Part shown: in pieces, positions 15,130 through 22,208 of the stretch
Layout of the letters: every line of letters starts with the position of its first letter
How positions within the stretch are numbered: position 1 is the first letter of the stretch
Origin: a virus
Virus record (IMG/VR): IMGVR_UViG_3300043595_000029
Coordinates: 1-22,221 of that record
Length of the DNA: 22,221 nt
Direction: 5' to 3' (one strand)
Made by a program: the position numbers and the translations under genes
The notes under the pieces: generated by a model
What the model saw: the letters and a program-made list of their open reading frames with translations, nothing else
The model's database searches: none
Told to the model about the DNA's origin: nothing

Positions 15130-17448
15130 ATGCGAACACTCCTCCTATTCCTCGCAACCATCCCCGCGTTCGCGGCCATCACGGCAAGCCCGGCGTCCAT
15201 CACGATCCATGCCCGACAAGGCTACAGCTACCCGGCCCAGGCCACGAAGGACCCAGCCCGCAAACTGATTACCCTGTCCGGAACCGGCGCGTGGACTGCG
15301 GTTCGCTCTGGCGACCTTGCTACCGCTTGCGGCGGCGTGCCGTGCTTTCAGGTTACCGCCACGTCCGGCAGCGGGGCGGGGACTACATCGCTGTATTGGA
15401 CTGGACTCGGGTTTGAGAACTTGGCGCTCGGGACCTACACGGGCACGATCACCATTGGCTCGACAGCAATTGCAATTACCCTTGTCGTGGAGCCGCGCCG
15501 CCCGTTCGATAAGTTCGTGTACAAGGCAGGCTACCCGGTTGGCTGTGTTAATTCCTCCGGCGACTATCAAACACTGGATACCTGTACGATCACGAATGAG
15601 AGGCCGAGCTCGTCCTCGTTTGTCATTCCGGCCGTTGGTGGCTCCTACGTCGATCCACAGTATGGGCATACGGTTCGCCGGGTGACTCCCTCCGGTCACA
15701 ACATCCAGTACGGGGCGCTATCCGCCTTCTCAGCTACGGGGATTTACGTGCTGACATCGGACAGCCTTAGCTCTGTTGTGGATGTCTACAGAGTGTCCAC
15801 CGGCGCCAAAACGTACTCCAGTCTTCCATCGATCAATATCAGTCTTGCCGCTTGGGACCCGGTAAACGATGACAAGCTGTGGTATATCGAAGGCGCGGCA
15901 ATTAAGAGCCGCATTCTGCCCACAGGCACAGTGACGACACTGGTAACGATGCCATGGGAGATCACGAACGGCGGCACAACTGATATCACCGACGACGGAT
16001 GGTGGGCTTTCCGGGATAACACATCGTTTAACAACGCCTGCACGGTTAACCTGAATACGGGAGCCACATATTGCGCTGACACTTCCGCTTTGGGGATCTC
16101 CGACTTCGACTTTACACAAGTGACCCAGGTAGATAGTGAATCAGGGAAGCGGTACGTTGTGATTCTTACCGCCCCTCGTGGCCATGTGTACAGCGTCGGG
16201 GCTAGCGGTCTGAACTATGAGTACGCGATCACGACATTCGGCGCGGACGGATCATGGACGTACTCCGACATGACTGCGGAACCGCATTCCGACGTAGGAC
16301 AGGACGAAAAAGGCCGTCAAATCTTTTTCTGGAATTGGCTGAATGAAGACGGTCTGCGGGGTTACATCGCCTCCCTTCAACTCAACAAAGGCGCGTTGCT
16401 GACTCAGCCAGTTGAGATGGGTGGCGGGCTTCGCATCCTCTGGCATTCCACTGGCCAGATGGGAAGCACGGATGCTCATTTCGGTTGCACCTGGCGCGGT
16501 GTTTGCAGTTACTCTCCGTATGGTAATTCTGCGGGCGTGGCGACGGCGCGGTTGCAAAGCATTACACCCGGCAACCCATGCCAAATCAACTCAGCGTCAC
16601 ACGGCTACTCCTCGACAAACTCCGTGCTGATAGGAGGCGCGGACGGTACCGGCGTGGAACTGCTTAGCGGCGTTCATACGGTTACGGTGCTGGATGGAGG
16701 CGCCTACACGATCCCTATCGATTGCAGTAGTGGTTATACTTACACCGCGAACTCCGCTTACTCCACTCTCAACGCGGCCAAGGCCAGTAACGCCCCATTC
16801 CGGCAGGCGGTCATACTCTCCAAGCCTGGGCAATGGGCGCGTCCGATCTTCGTCCACCGCGCAGTGACATACATGATCGGGGATGTTCCTAGCCCTTACT
16901 TTTCGACTCCACGTTGCTCGATCAGCCGGGACGCATCTATGGTTGCCTGCGCCAGTAACATGGGCGTGCCAGGGCATCCATCGGTTTACGTCGCTTATAC
17001 CGAGGTCATAGCAGGCGCGGACATCAACGTATCTGTCTCGCCGGCCGACACGGAAGCAGTTATCAACTATACCTTGCCAGCCTCCGGCCAGGGACCGGCG
17101 ACGATCACGATCAGCACCCTACCGGGCCTTGTCTCTGCCGTGGTCTCCGCACCGGATAATCTCTCCGGCGCCGGGCGGCAGTACGTGGCGACTGGCCTCA
17201 CAGCGGACACGCAGTATTACTACCGGGTGTCCACGCGAGGCTTTTCGCATACTGGGCAATTCCGCACGTCACCAACGCTTTCGGGCGCGGCCCCGGTCAC
17301 TATCAGCAAGGGCGGCGGCGGGACGATCCACTATGGCCCTACCGAGGACCTCGGATCTAGCTGCCAATCGCCGTGCCCGCTGACACCGTCGCGTGGCTTG
17401 CTGTATCACGACGCCACCGGTAGCCCAACGGCAATTGTGGTCCGCTGA
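15130..17448 (+). CDS. Secreted beta-propeller-like protein with Ig/FN3-type ends
   Basis: A 772-aa exported protein. It has a signal peptide (MRTLLLFLATIPAFAA), then a BACON/Ig-like domain (about residues 17-125; ITASPASITIHARQGYSYP and GTYTGTITIGSTAIAITLVV). A long middle part (about 180-620) has recurring blade-like strands (SAFSATGIYVLTSDSLSSVV, LAAWDPVNDDKLWYIEGAAI, HSDVGQDEKGRQIFFWNWL), suggesting a beta-propeller, perhaps distantly related to polysaccharide lyase propellers. An FN3-like domain follows (about 627-725, TGLTADTQYYYRVSTRGF). Close Cys pairs (67/72 and others, including CQSPC near the end) fit an extracytoplasmic location. It starts 2 nt after the previous stop. No catalytic residues can be assigned, so binding and enzymatic roles remain open. 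Confidence 0.7.
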   Translation: MRTLLLFLATIPAFAAITASPASITIHARQGYSYPAQATKDPARKLITLSGTGAWTAVRSGDLATACGGVPCFQVTATSGSGAGTTSLYWTGLGFENLALGTYTGTITIGSTAIAITLVVEPRRPFDKFVYKAGYPVGCVNSSGDYQTLDTCTITNERPSSSSFVIPAVGGSYVDPQYGHTVRRVTPSGHNIQYGALSAFSATGIYVLTSDSLSSVVDVYRVSTGAKTYSSLPSINISLAAWDPVNDDKLWYIEGAAIKSRILPTGTVTTLVTMPWEITNGGTTDITDDGWWAFRDNTSFNNACTVNLNTGATYCADTSALGISDFDFTQVTQVDSESGKRYVVILTAPRGHVYSVGASGLNYEYAITTFGADGSWTYSDMTAEPHSDVGQDEKGRQIFFWNWLNEDGLRGYIASLQLNKGALLTQPVEMGGGLRILWHSTGQMGSTDAHFGCTWRGVCSYSPYGNSAGVATARLQSITPGNPCQINSASHGYSSTNSVLIGGADGTGVELLSGVHTVTVLDGGAYTIPIDCSSGYTYTANSAYSTLNAAKASNAPFRQAVILSKPGQWARPIFVHRAVTYMIGDVPSPYFSTPRCSISRDASMVACASNMGVPGHPSVYVAYTEVIAGADINVSVSPADTEAVINYTLPASGQGPATITISTLPGLVSAVVSAPDNLSGAGRQYVATGLTADTQYYYRVSTRGFSHTGQFRTSPTLSGAAPVTISKGGGGTIHYGPTEDLGSSCQSPCPLTPSRGLLYHDATGSPTAIVVR

Positions 17449-17477
17449 TTTCGCCGGGAGATTGCAGGGTTGACGGC

Positions 17478-17645
17478 ATGAGCGACATCGGCCGCATCAA
17501 AAGCGCCTTTTTGAGTCCCATTCCGGCTATCGTGATATGGCGGGTCACAACAGAGCCGCGGTCGCGGGAGCGAAGAAAGCGGCACTACGTCGTGACGGCC
17601 CAGGATCGAGCAGACGTTGCAGCGGCCAGAGCCTGGTTTGCGTAA
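17478..17645 (+). CDS. 55-aa hypothetical protein
   Basis: A short rightward ORF that begins MSDIGRIKSAFLSPIPAIVI and continues with a basic patch (TTEPRSRERRKRHYVVTAQD) to a helical end (RADVAAARAWFA). Its composition is protein-like, not that of a shadow frame. AGGG lies about 8 nt before the ATG. It is the last rightward gene before the leftward cassette, 26 nt from the facing stop codon. No family is recognised. Confidence 0.5.
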   Translation: MSDIGRIKSAFLSPIPAIVIWRVTTEPRSRERRKRHYVVTAQDRADVAAARAWFA

Positions 17646-17670
17646 CGCGGCATGCGCCGGGGCACGCTGA

Positions 17671-18612
17671 TCAATCTGAGAACCCCACCGTCGGATTGTC
17701 GAGAACTGTCTGGGCAAGCTGTAGTGAACGCGAAGCCCGCACCATGTTGAATTTGCAGTTAACGAAGATGACATCTTGCAGTAGGATTGGGCCACCTGAA
17801 TAACTGATCTCAATGCTATCGAGGATAACGTGTCTCAGGTGCATCCCGTCAAGCACCAAGCTCCCCCCGACGGCTACTAAAAGTTGATACCCGTGTGGAT
17901 CTTTGTTTTTGTTATCATCACCGATTCGGTTGAAGATCACAGCCTGGTCAATAGGTACTTGTCCCCCAACTGAGAGTCCAGGTAGTGCCCTGCCAGATAC
18001 GGGGCGCATCTCGTATTCCGCTAAGTGCTCGATAGCGACCTGTGTCGTTACCCGACGCATGGCTGCTTCGACGGATCGCAGGTTTTTATTGAGGTGCGTT
18101 CTATACGAAACAACCTCCAGCGCCGCATGCCATGCAGGCGCGGACTCGGATGCGGCGAGAAACCGGGAGCCAGCCTGCTTTATTGTGTCTTCAGGTATGT
18201 TGACATTTTGTTTTTTCGCGTCGTCGAAGATGGCCTTTACTTTCGTGGCGCTATCCGGGTTTGTTGGATGTGCCGCGATTAGGATGGTTTGAATGGCGGC
18301 CAGTTGCTTGTCGATGGCGTCCAGCCGAGCGTTAGTGCGGCCCCGAAATTCGGCGTTAACGGCCTTCTCAGCGTTGGCCGCACTGAATTGAGTTACGGCC
18401 ATCACTACCAACGTTGCGGAAACAGTCACTAAAGCGCTGAGGGCGCCCCATTCTTTCAGAAACCTTCTTAAAGGGCCTGATTTACTTCCATTTAAGGCAT
18501 CTTTTATCTCCTGCTGAACCCACTCCCTATCGGCCTTGCTTAGAGCCATTTCATCGCTCTCAGGCTCTTGGACGGTCTGGTCCGCAGCGTAAATCTGGAG
18601 TGCGTTGCCCAT
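17671..18612 (-). CDS. Membrane-anchored protein with beta-helix-like C-terminus
   Basis: A protein of up to 313 aa with no recognised family. After a soluble helical N-terminus (MALSKADREWVQQEIKDALN from residue 22) there is one membrane helix at about 55-76 (ALVTVSATLVVMAV), then a helical region (FRGRTNARLDAIDKQLAAIQ) and, from about 230, short repeated strands (LVLDGMHLRHVILDS, ILLQDVIFVNCKFNM) that look like a small beta-helix or pentapeptide-type fold. Two starts are possible: ATG 18612, with no Shine-Dalgarno but coding-like GC3 after it, or ATG 18549 with GAGAG 7 nt upstream. It is the last gene of the leftward unit, and the DNA here is visibly less GC-rich than the tail genes. It may be a superinfection-exclusion or surface cargo protein, but that is only inference. 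Confidence 0.7.
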   Translation of the reverse strand: MGNALQIYAADQTVQEPESDEMALSKADREWVQQEIKDALNGSKSGPLRRFLKEWGALSALVTVSATLVVMAVTQFSAANAEKAVNAEFRGRTNARLDAIDKQLAAIQTILIAAHPTNPDSATKVKAIFDDAKKQNVNIPEDTIKQAGSRFLAASESAPAWHAALEVVSYRTHLNKNLRSVEAAMRRVTTQVAIEHLAEYEMRPVSGRALPGLSVGGQVPIDQAVIFNRIGDDNKNKDPHGYQLLVAVGGSLVLDGMHLRHVILDSIEISYSGGPILLQDVIFVNCKFNMVRASRSLQLAQTVLDNPTVGFSD

Positions 18613-18759
18613 TTATGTCTAGCATGGTTTATCGGACGGGGGAACTCAAGCATCACGCTCCTTTTTTTGCGCGCCCGAATCGAGCGGCCGAGATCGAACA
18701 CGAGGATGGCGGGCTGCTGCATCACGATGGGTCAGGCGAGACGGCGACGGTAGCATGCT

Positions 18760-19890
18760 TCAAAAAACGGGACATGCATTCGGCCTCCAGCTTCCGAAGC
18801 CAGCGAGCCCAGATATTGGTTGGAATACAAAGCCTTTTGTATCGCCAGCCGTGTTCGCGTCGATGGTGAGTGGTAAGAGAATCTCAAGGGGAGAGCCAGG
18901 AGATCGAGAAGCGCCATTTGCGCCATTCCATCCGAAATACAATCGCGCGTCGATCGGGATCGGCTGCGCTGGGAGGGCAGTTCCACAGAGCGATACATGG
19001 AGGTTTATCTGCTGCAACCATGGAAAATCGCGGGTTGAGCCAATAAATTCGGCTTTCGTAGGGAAATAATAAAGGCTTCCTTTCAAGCTCAGTCCCACAA
19101 AGAGGGGTAGGTTGGCTGCCTGCGTTTCGCCGGCACAAAACGCCGCGCCGCAGGGCATCAGCTCGCCGAGCCCTGTAAGCCATACCGTCAGTCGTCCGCC
19201 ATTCCGCACCGGGTTAGATGTCGTAACCAAGGCTCCGTTAGGGTGGGTGACCGCGCCGAACCGAACGCTCGACACGGTGTTTTTCTCTGCCGAGACCGCG
19301 TGTGGTTGATTGAGCCCTGTAAATGGCATGTGATAACCCAGTACAGCCAATGCCGGGCGGGCAGCATCGCCAGCGACATCAAAAGGCCAGATATTCCAAA
19401 AAGCATCGCTGTCAGGATACATTCGACCGAGTCGAATGTATCCCATTCCGTTTTTTACAAGAACAATTGTTCCGAGATAGTCCGCGGAGTTGCCAGAGAA
19501 ACGTTGACCGGTGAGGTTGACGGTCCATGGAATAACCGCATTGATCTGTCCTGGGCTAACGTAAGTCAAGGTCAAAGGATCTCCGCAGAGAGCTACTTTG
19601 GCGGGATCTTCTTGCCCAGACACCGACTTTATATACGGCTCGCAACTGTCGGGATTGGCGAGGTATCTCACGCTGACCCCACCTAATGTTTCCGCCTGGT
19701 CTTGGTAGCTAGCAAAGGCTGGGACAGCAGCTAAGTTCTTGCCGAAGAATGTCACACTGTCACCGGCGGCGTACCATCGCTGCCTTGTAAAAGGATCGAC
19801 CGATGATGTCGCACTCGTGACTTCTGGACGCTGTCCGAGCACAATTGGAGCACTAATAATAAGCGCAGCAAAGACGTATCGCACGGTCAT
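18760..19890 (-). CDS. Secreted TIGR03437-family protein
   Basis: An exported protein of 376 aa (384 if the upstream ATG at 19914 is used). ATG 19890 is preferred because AAGGGA (19903-19898) sits 7 nt upstream and the product then opens directly with the signal peptide MTVRYVFAALIISAPIVLGQ. It carries both halves of the TIGR03437 domain: GDSVTFFGKNL (about 43-53), TLGGV (68-72) and SPGQINAVIPW (112-122), then TGLGE (239-243) and WLQQINLHV (291-299). The family is known mostly from Solibacter and relatives as a C-terminal module of extracellular proteins; its function is not established. Here it forms nearly the whole mature protein. It lies downstream of an RHH regulator in the leftward unit, suggesting expression in the prophage state as host-derived cargo. 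Confidence 0.82.
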   Translation of the reverse strand: MTVRYVFAALIISAPIVLGQRPEVTSATSSVDPFTRQRWYAAGDSVTFFGKNLAAVPAFASYQDQAETLGGVSVRYLANPDSCEPYIKSVSGQEDPAKVALCGDPLTLTYVSPGQINAVIPWTVNLTGQRFSGNSADYLGTIVLVKNGMGYIRLGRMYPDSDAFWNIWPFDVAGDAARPALAVLGYHMPFTGLNQPHAVSAEKNTVSSVRFGAVTHPNGALVTTSNPVRNGGRLTVWLTGLGELMPCGAAFCAGETQAANLPLFVGLSLKGSLYYFPTKAEFIGSTRDFPWLQQINLHVSLCGTALPAQPIPIDARLYFGWNGANGASRSPGSPLEILLPLTIDANTAGDTKGFVFQPISGLAGFGSWRPNACPVF

Positions 19891-19962
19891 TGTGGTTTCC
19901 CTTGAGTACATCACTTTAGTAGCCCGGCACGGCGGCCGGTATTCCGTTTCAGCGCCGCGGCT

Positions 19963-20484
19963 TCAACGGGCACGCCTTTTTTTCATTCCACCGGTTTTTG
20001 AGCCTGCCGAAGAAGATTCTGCATTGCTTGCGCTCCCGAGATCTGGGCCTGACATAAACGGTCTAGCAGCAGAAAGAGAATCCGAGTGCTCTTGGCTGGC
20101 ACTATTGGCTTTGTCGACGGAGTCGGCAAGAGATAAAGCGGCATTGTTCGTAACCTCAAGCGCGATCGTGCGAATCAGGTCACGGAGAATCGCGGCCATC
20201 GCCTCACTGCGCTTTTGTATTTGGAGAAGTGAGGTTACTAAATCTTCATCGACATGCAAATGGTTCGTCGGTACCTGTGCCTGACTACCCTGGACTGGTC
20301 CTAGTGGAGGAGTCTGTGTTGGCGAACTTTCGGCCGTCATGGGTAGCGGGGGTTCGGCGAGCCACAATGCTAGGCCTTCGATGATTGCCTTGGTTTGATT
20401 GGTCTTCCGTTTGAGGCAAGCGAGCTTCAGGCGCTGGAGGAGCTCCTCTGGTAATCGCACCGTTGTTTGAATGATTTCAGGCAC
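19963..20484 (-). CDS. Ribbon-helix-helix (RHH) DNA-binding regulator, long form
   Basis: A 173-aa protein starting at GTG 20484. The N-terminal 45 residues fit an RHH (Arc/MetJ/CopG) DNA-binding domain: beta strand IIQTTVRLP, helix A EELLQRLKLACLKRKT and helix B NQTKAIIEGLALWLAE. RHH dimers insert the paired strand into the major groove of palindromic operators. A Pro/Thr/Ser-rich linker (about 46-75) follows, then a helical region (DEDLVTSLLQIQKRSEAMAA and IRDLIRTIAL-like stretches, about 78-125) that may oligomerise, and a disordered Ser/Gly/basic tail ending GGMKKRRAR. It faces a second RHH gene across a control region with an inverted repeat and heads the leftward unit, so it is the best candidate for the phage repressor. 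RHH antitoxin is the main alternative, but no toxin partner is seen. Confidence 0.72.
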   Translation of the reverse strand: MPEIIQTTVRLPEELLQRLKLACLKRKTNQTKAIIEGLALWLAEPPLPMTAESSPTQTPPLGPVQGSQAQVPTNHLHVDEDLVTSLLQIQKRSEAMAAILRDLIRTIALEVTNNAALSLADSVDKANSASQEHSDSLSAARPFMSGPDLGSASNAESSSAGSKTGGMKKRRAR

Positions 20485-20507
20485 TATCTTCGTTTTGTTT
20501 TCAATAA

Positions 20508-20536
20508 GTTATAAATTTAATATCGCACGGTGTCTT
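20508..20536 (-). promoter_or_regulatory. Candidate leftward promoter for the RHH/exoprotein unit
   Basis: On the minus strand AAGACA (20536-20531) and TATAAC (20513-20508) are separated by 17 nt, matching four of six bases at -35 and five of six at -10. Transcription would begin near 20501, giving a leader of about 17 nt before the GTG at 20484. The -35 box shares two bases with that of the rightward promoter. Confidence 0.5.
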
Positions 20537-20563
20537 GACATCATGCGATATATACCGCATGAT
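20535..20563 (+). promoter_or_regulatory. Candidate rightward promoter for the short RHH gene
   Basis: A perfect TTGACA (20535-20540) is followed after 17 nt by CATGAT (20558-20563), four of six matches to TATAAT; TGATAT two bases on is an alternative with 19-nt spacing. The start point would be near 20570, leaving a leader of only about 13 nt before ATG 20583, which has no Shine-Dalgarno. The whole spacer is covered by an inverted repeat. Confidence 0.55.
20540..20563. promoter_or_regulatory. Perfect inverted repeat, candidate RHH operator
   Basis: ATCATGCG (20540-20547) and CGCATGAT (20556-20563) are perfect 8-bp arms separated by the 8-bp AT spacer ATATATAC, with 16 bp from arm centre to arm centre. 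It fills the region between -35 and -10 of the rightward promoter, so a bound protein would block polymerase there while leaving the leftward promoter largely free. RHH proteins on both sides are natural binders of such sites. Confidence 0.6.
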
Positions 20564-20582
20564 ATCCCTAACCCACGCAATT

Positions 20583-20756
20583 ATGGAAACCAACATAACA
20601 CAGCCAACACCGTTAGCTAAGGTTCAGGCTTGGGTTCAGCCGGAGTTGTGGCGGCGGGCAAAGGCCAAGGCAGCTTTGAAAGCGCAGAACAACAGCCAAC
20701 TGGTGACAGAGGCGATTGAGGCGTACCTGGAGAACAACAAGGACATTAGCGCATGA
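20583..20756 (+). CDS. Short RHH DNA-binding protein (57 aa)
   Basis: A 57-aa protein with a full RHH layout and little else: strand AKVQAWVQP (about 12-20), helix A ELWRRAKAKAALKAQ (21-35) and helix B NNSQLVTEAIEAYLENN (36-52). Length and layout resemble Arc- or omega-type phage and plasmid repressors. Reading could begin upstream at TTG 20535 or ATG 20559, but those lie inside promoter elements, so ATG 20583 is chosen; it lacks a Shine-Dalgarno and may be read from a very short leader. It is the first gene of the rightward early-type unit and is coupled by ATGA to the next ORF. A Cro-like role against the long RHH protein is inferred from geometry alone. Confidence 0.65.
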   Translation: METNITQPTPLAKVQAWVQPELWRRAKAKAALKAQNNSQLVTEAIEAYLENNKDISA

Positions 20757-21097
20757 AATCTTCTACCGCAGTCACGGCGCCCGCTGCGAATCGAACTCGC
20801 CAAACTACTGAAAACATAGAGAAGATCGTCGGCAACCTAACGCCGCAGTTGCGTCAGAGAATTATCACCGAGTGGCGGCGGCACAGTGACGGCCGGCGGC
20901 GGGGAACCTACGAACGGAGCCGTCTTGTTTCGAAGAACCTGGGGATTTCCGAGGCCGTGGTGGACGAGGTGATTTTCACGCATATGGAAGCGGTGGAGAG
21001 CGAGTTGGCGACGGTCCGGACGGGGATGTGCTCGGTTCTCGCGATGGCGACGGATGCGGGGCGGGCGGTGTGGGCGGAGAAGCGGGGGGCGGCATGA
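20753..21097 (+). CDS. Hypothetical basic protein, possibly DNA-binding
   Basis: A 114-aa, mainly helical and basic protein. The middle is Arg-rich (RQRIITEWRRHSDGRRRGTY), followed by SRLVSKNLGISEAVVDEVIF (about 56-75), which has the shape of a helix-turn-helix (helix, LGIS turn, helix), and a further helix (HMEAVESELATVRTG). The start is ATGA-coupled to the RHH gene, with AAGGA about 11 nt upstream. Position straight after a small RHH regulator suggests a second early regulator, but no family is recognised. Confidence 0.6.
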   Translation: MKSSTAVTAPAANRTRQTTENIEKIVGNLTPQLRQRIITEWRRHSDGRRRGTYERSRLVSKNLGISEAVVDEVIFTHMEAVESELATVRTGMCSVLAMATDAGRAVWAEKRGAA

Positions 21098-21322
21098 AGG
21101 ACGTCTCCCGGAAGGGCATGGCGGAGATTGTGGTTGGCTTGGCGAGAACGGGCGCTGACGGAAGCCGGCGACCCCAGCTCGGCGACGCACGCGTTGCGGA
21201 CGGCCATAAAGTTACTCAGCGAGGAAAAGGATTTTTGGGAAGCGGAATGCGAGCGCGTCTATTCCCAGCTTGGTCAGGCGTCCGAAGAGAGTCCGCAGCA
21301 TGCCAGGGGAGGGGCAACGTGA
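21094..21322 (+). CDS. Small early protein split over two frames (uncertain)
   Basis: Two frames overlap here. From ATG 21094 (coupled to the upstream stop) the frame reads MKDVSRKGMAEIVVGLAR and then turns into Arg/Gly-rich, shadow-like sequence up to a stop at 21327. From about 21140 the +1 frame becomes protein-like (RALTEAGDPSSATHALRTAI, then LLSEEKDFWEAECERVYSQL) and stops at 21322; its only starts are TTG 21128 or 21134. The simplest reading is one protein of about 75 aa that changes frame between 21135 and 21145, by frameshifting, mutation or sequence error. Alternatively, a TTG-started 64-aa protein is the real gene. No family is recognised. Confidence 0.4.
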
Positions 21323-21668
21323 ACTGACGTATACCTTCCCGATGAAGCTCACCGCGAAGGTAAGTTTGAGTGGCAGAAGACTGGTAGTCCAAGCCAATGA
21401 TGCCGTGTTCGGCATTAGTATCGCGAGCGAGGCGGCTGAATGGATATGGGAGGAAGTTCTGGGCGGTGGAGACCGCAAGGACGCCAGGGTGATCGTTGAA
21501 TCATCCGTCTCCCTGACAGACAAGGGTGTCGCCGTATTTATCGGCGGCGGCCCGACGAAGTATCCGCTATTCCGAACTTTGGATGGCCGGGCGCGCGGAA
21601 TACTGGCGGACCGCCAGGCGGCGGTGAACGCCGGTACTCCGATGCTTTGGAAGCCGGTGCAGCTATGA
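21300..21668 (+). CDS. Hypothetical small early protein
   Basis: A 122-aa protein with beta-strand character and no recognised domain: FPMKLTAKVSLSGRRLVVQA, AVFGISIASEAAEWIWEEVL and VIVESSVSLTDKGVAVFIGG. ATG 21300 is chosen because GAAGAGAG lies 9 nt upstream and the stretch before it (from GTG 21270) is shadow-like; ATG 21342 is a further candidate. The start overlaps the previous ORF, and its stop overlaps the next start as ATGA, so the unit is tightly coupled. Confidence 0.6.
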   Translation: MPGEGQRELTYTFPMKLTAKVSLSGRRLVVQANDAVFGISIASEAAEWIWEEVLGGGDRKDARVIVESSVSLTDKGVAVFIGGGPTKYPLFRTLDGRARGILADRQAAVNAGTPMLWKPVQL

Positions 21669-21991
21669 ATCAACCATTCCCTTGGATTATGGCGAGCGCG
21701 GAAGTCCGCGTCGTCGGCGAGATTATTGCGGTATCGGTGCATGGCCTTACGATCCGTACGCAGGTGAGGCCGGAGATGGCGAGAGCGATTTGGGCGCGTT
21801 TCCACATTCAGCCTGGGATCTTCTCCCTTGAGCTGAAAGATGACTTGGCCCGGGTGGAGCTGTGCCGGCGCAGTATCAAGGTTTGGATTGGTGAGATGAG
21901 TTTCGAGCGGCCGATTGTGGACCGGTATTGGAAGTTTCTGGAAGTACAAGAGACGGTATCGCGGGAAAGGCGGGTTGCAAATGTTGCATGA
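21665..21991 (+). CDS. Hypothetical small early protein
   Basis: A 108-aa protein of unknown family, soluble, with mixed alpha/beta character (AEVRVVGEIIAVSVHGLTIR; ELKDDLARVELCRRSIKVWI; EMSFERPIVDRYWKFLEV). ATG 21665 overlaps the preceding stop as ATGA and has GGAAG about 12 nt upstream; an upstream in-frame start at 21647 is inside the previous gene. It overlaps the next ORF by 11 nt. Like its neighbours it resembles the small ORFs that fill phage early regions. Confidence 0.6.
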   Translation: MNQPFPWIMASAEVRVVGEIIAVSVHGLTIRTQVRPEMARAIWARFHIQPGIFSLELKDDLARVELCRRSIKVWIGEMSFERPIVDRYWKFLEVQETVSRERRVANVA

Positions 21992-22208
21992 CACGGACTG
22001 GGCGCTGCGCATGGAAGCCGCGGCGGAGTTGGCTCCGGAGATTGAGTGCCTTGAAGGGCAGCTCCGGATAGCCAAGGCGGAGGCGGAAAAGTGGCGGCGG
22101 CTGCATCACCTTGGCACTCGCGCTTTAATCGCTGCGTGCTGCGTGCTGCTGGTGTCGATCGCCTGCGAAATTGCCGCCCTGCTGTATATGCACGGGAGGT
22201 GCTCATGA
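21981..22208 (+). CDS. Small membrane protein, one C-terminal span
   Basis: A 75-aa protein starting at ATG 21981, with AAGGCGGG about 6 nt upstream. An acidic helical N-terminal half (MEAAAELAPEIECLEGQLRI, then AEAEKWRRLHHLG) is followed by one membrane helix (ALIAACCVLLVSIACEIAAL) and a very short tail. It would sit in the inner membrane with the coiled-coil-like part inside or outside. No family is recognised. It is ATGA-coupled to the next, truncated gene. Confidence 0.6.
   Translation: MLHDTDWALRMEAAAELAPEIECLEGQLRIAKAEAEKWRRLHHLGTRALIAACCVLLVSIACEIAALLYMHGRCS

Noticed and set aside
17449-17671. Attachment site or intrinsic terminator at the late/leftward junction
   Set aside because: No hairpin with T-tract, tRNA end or obvious direct repeat could be found by eye between 17449 and 17671.
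18615-18869. Rightward ORF opening with MSSMVYRTGELKHHAPFF across the gap between two leftward genes
   Set aside because: Its composition is partly natural, but its second half runs antisense through the TIGR03437 gene and looks like a shadow; there is no clear ribosome-binding site. It is worth only a homology check.
19963-20756. Toxin-antitoxin locus read from the RHH genes
   Set aside because: RHH antitoxins usually sit beside a RelE, PIN or similar toxin; neither neighbour looks like one, and two divergent RHH genes fit a switch better.
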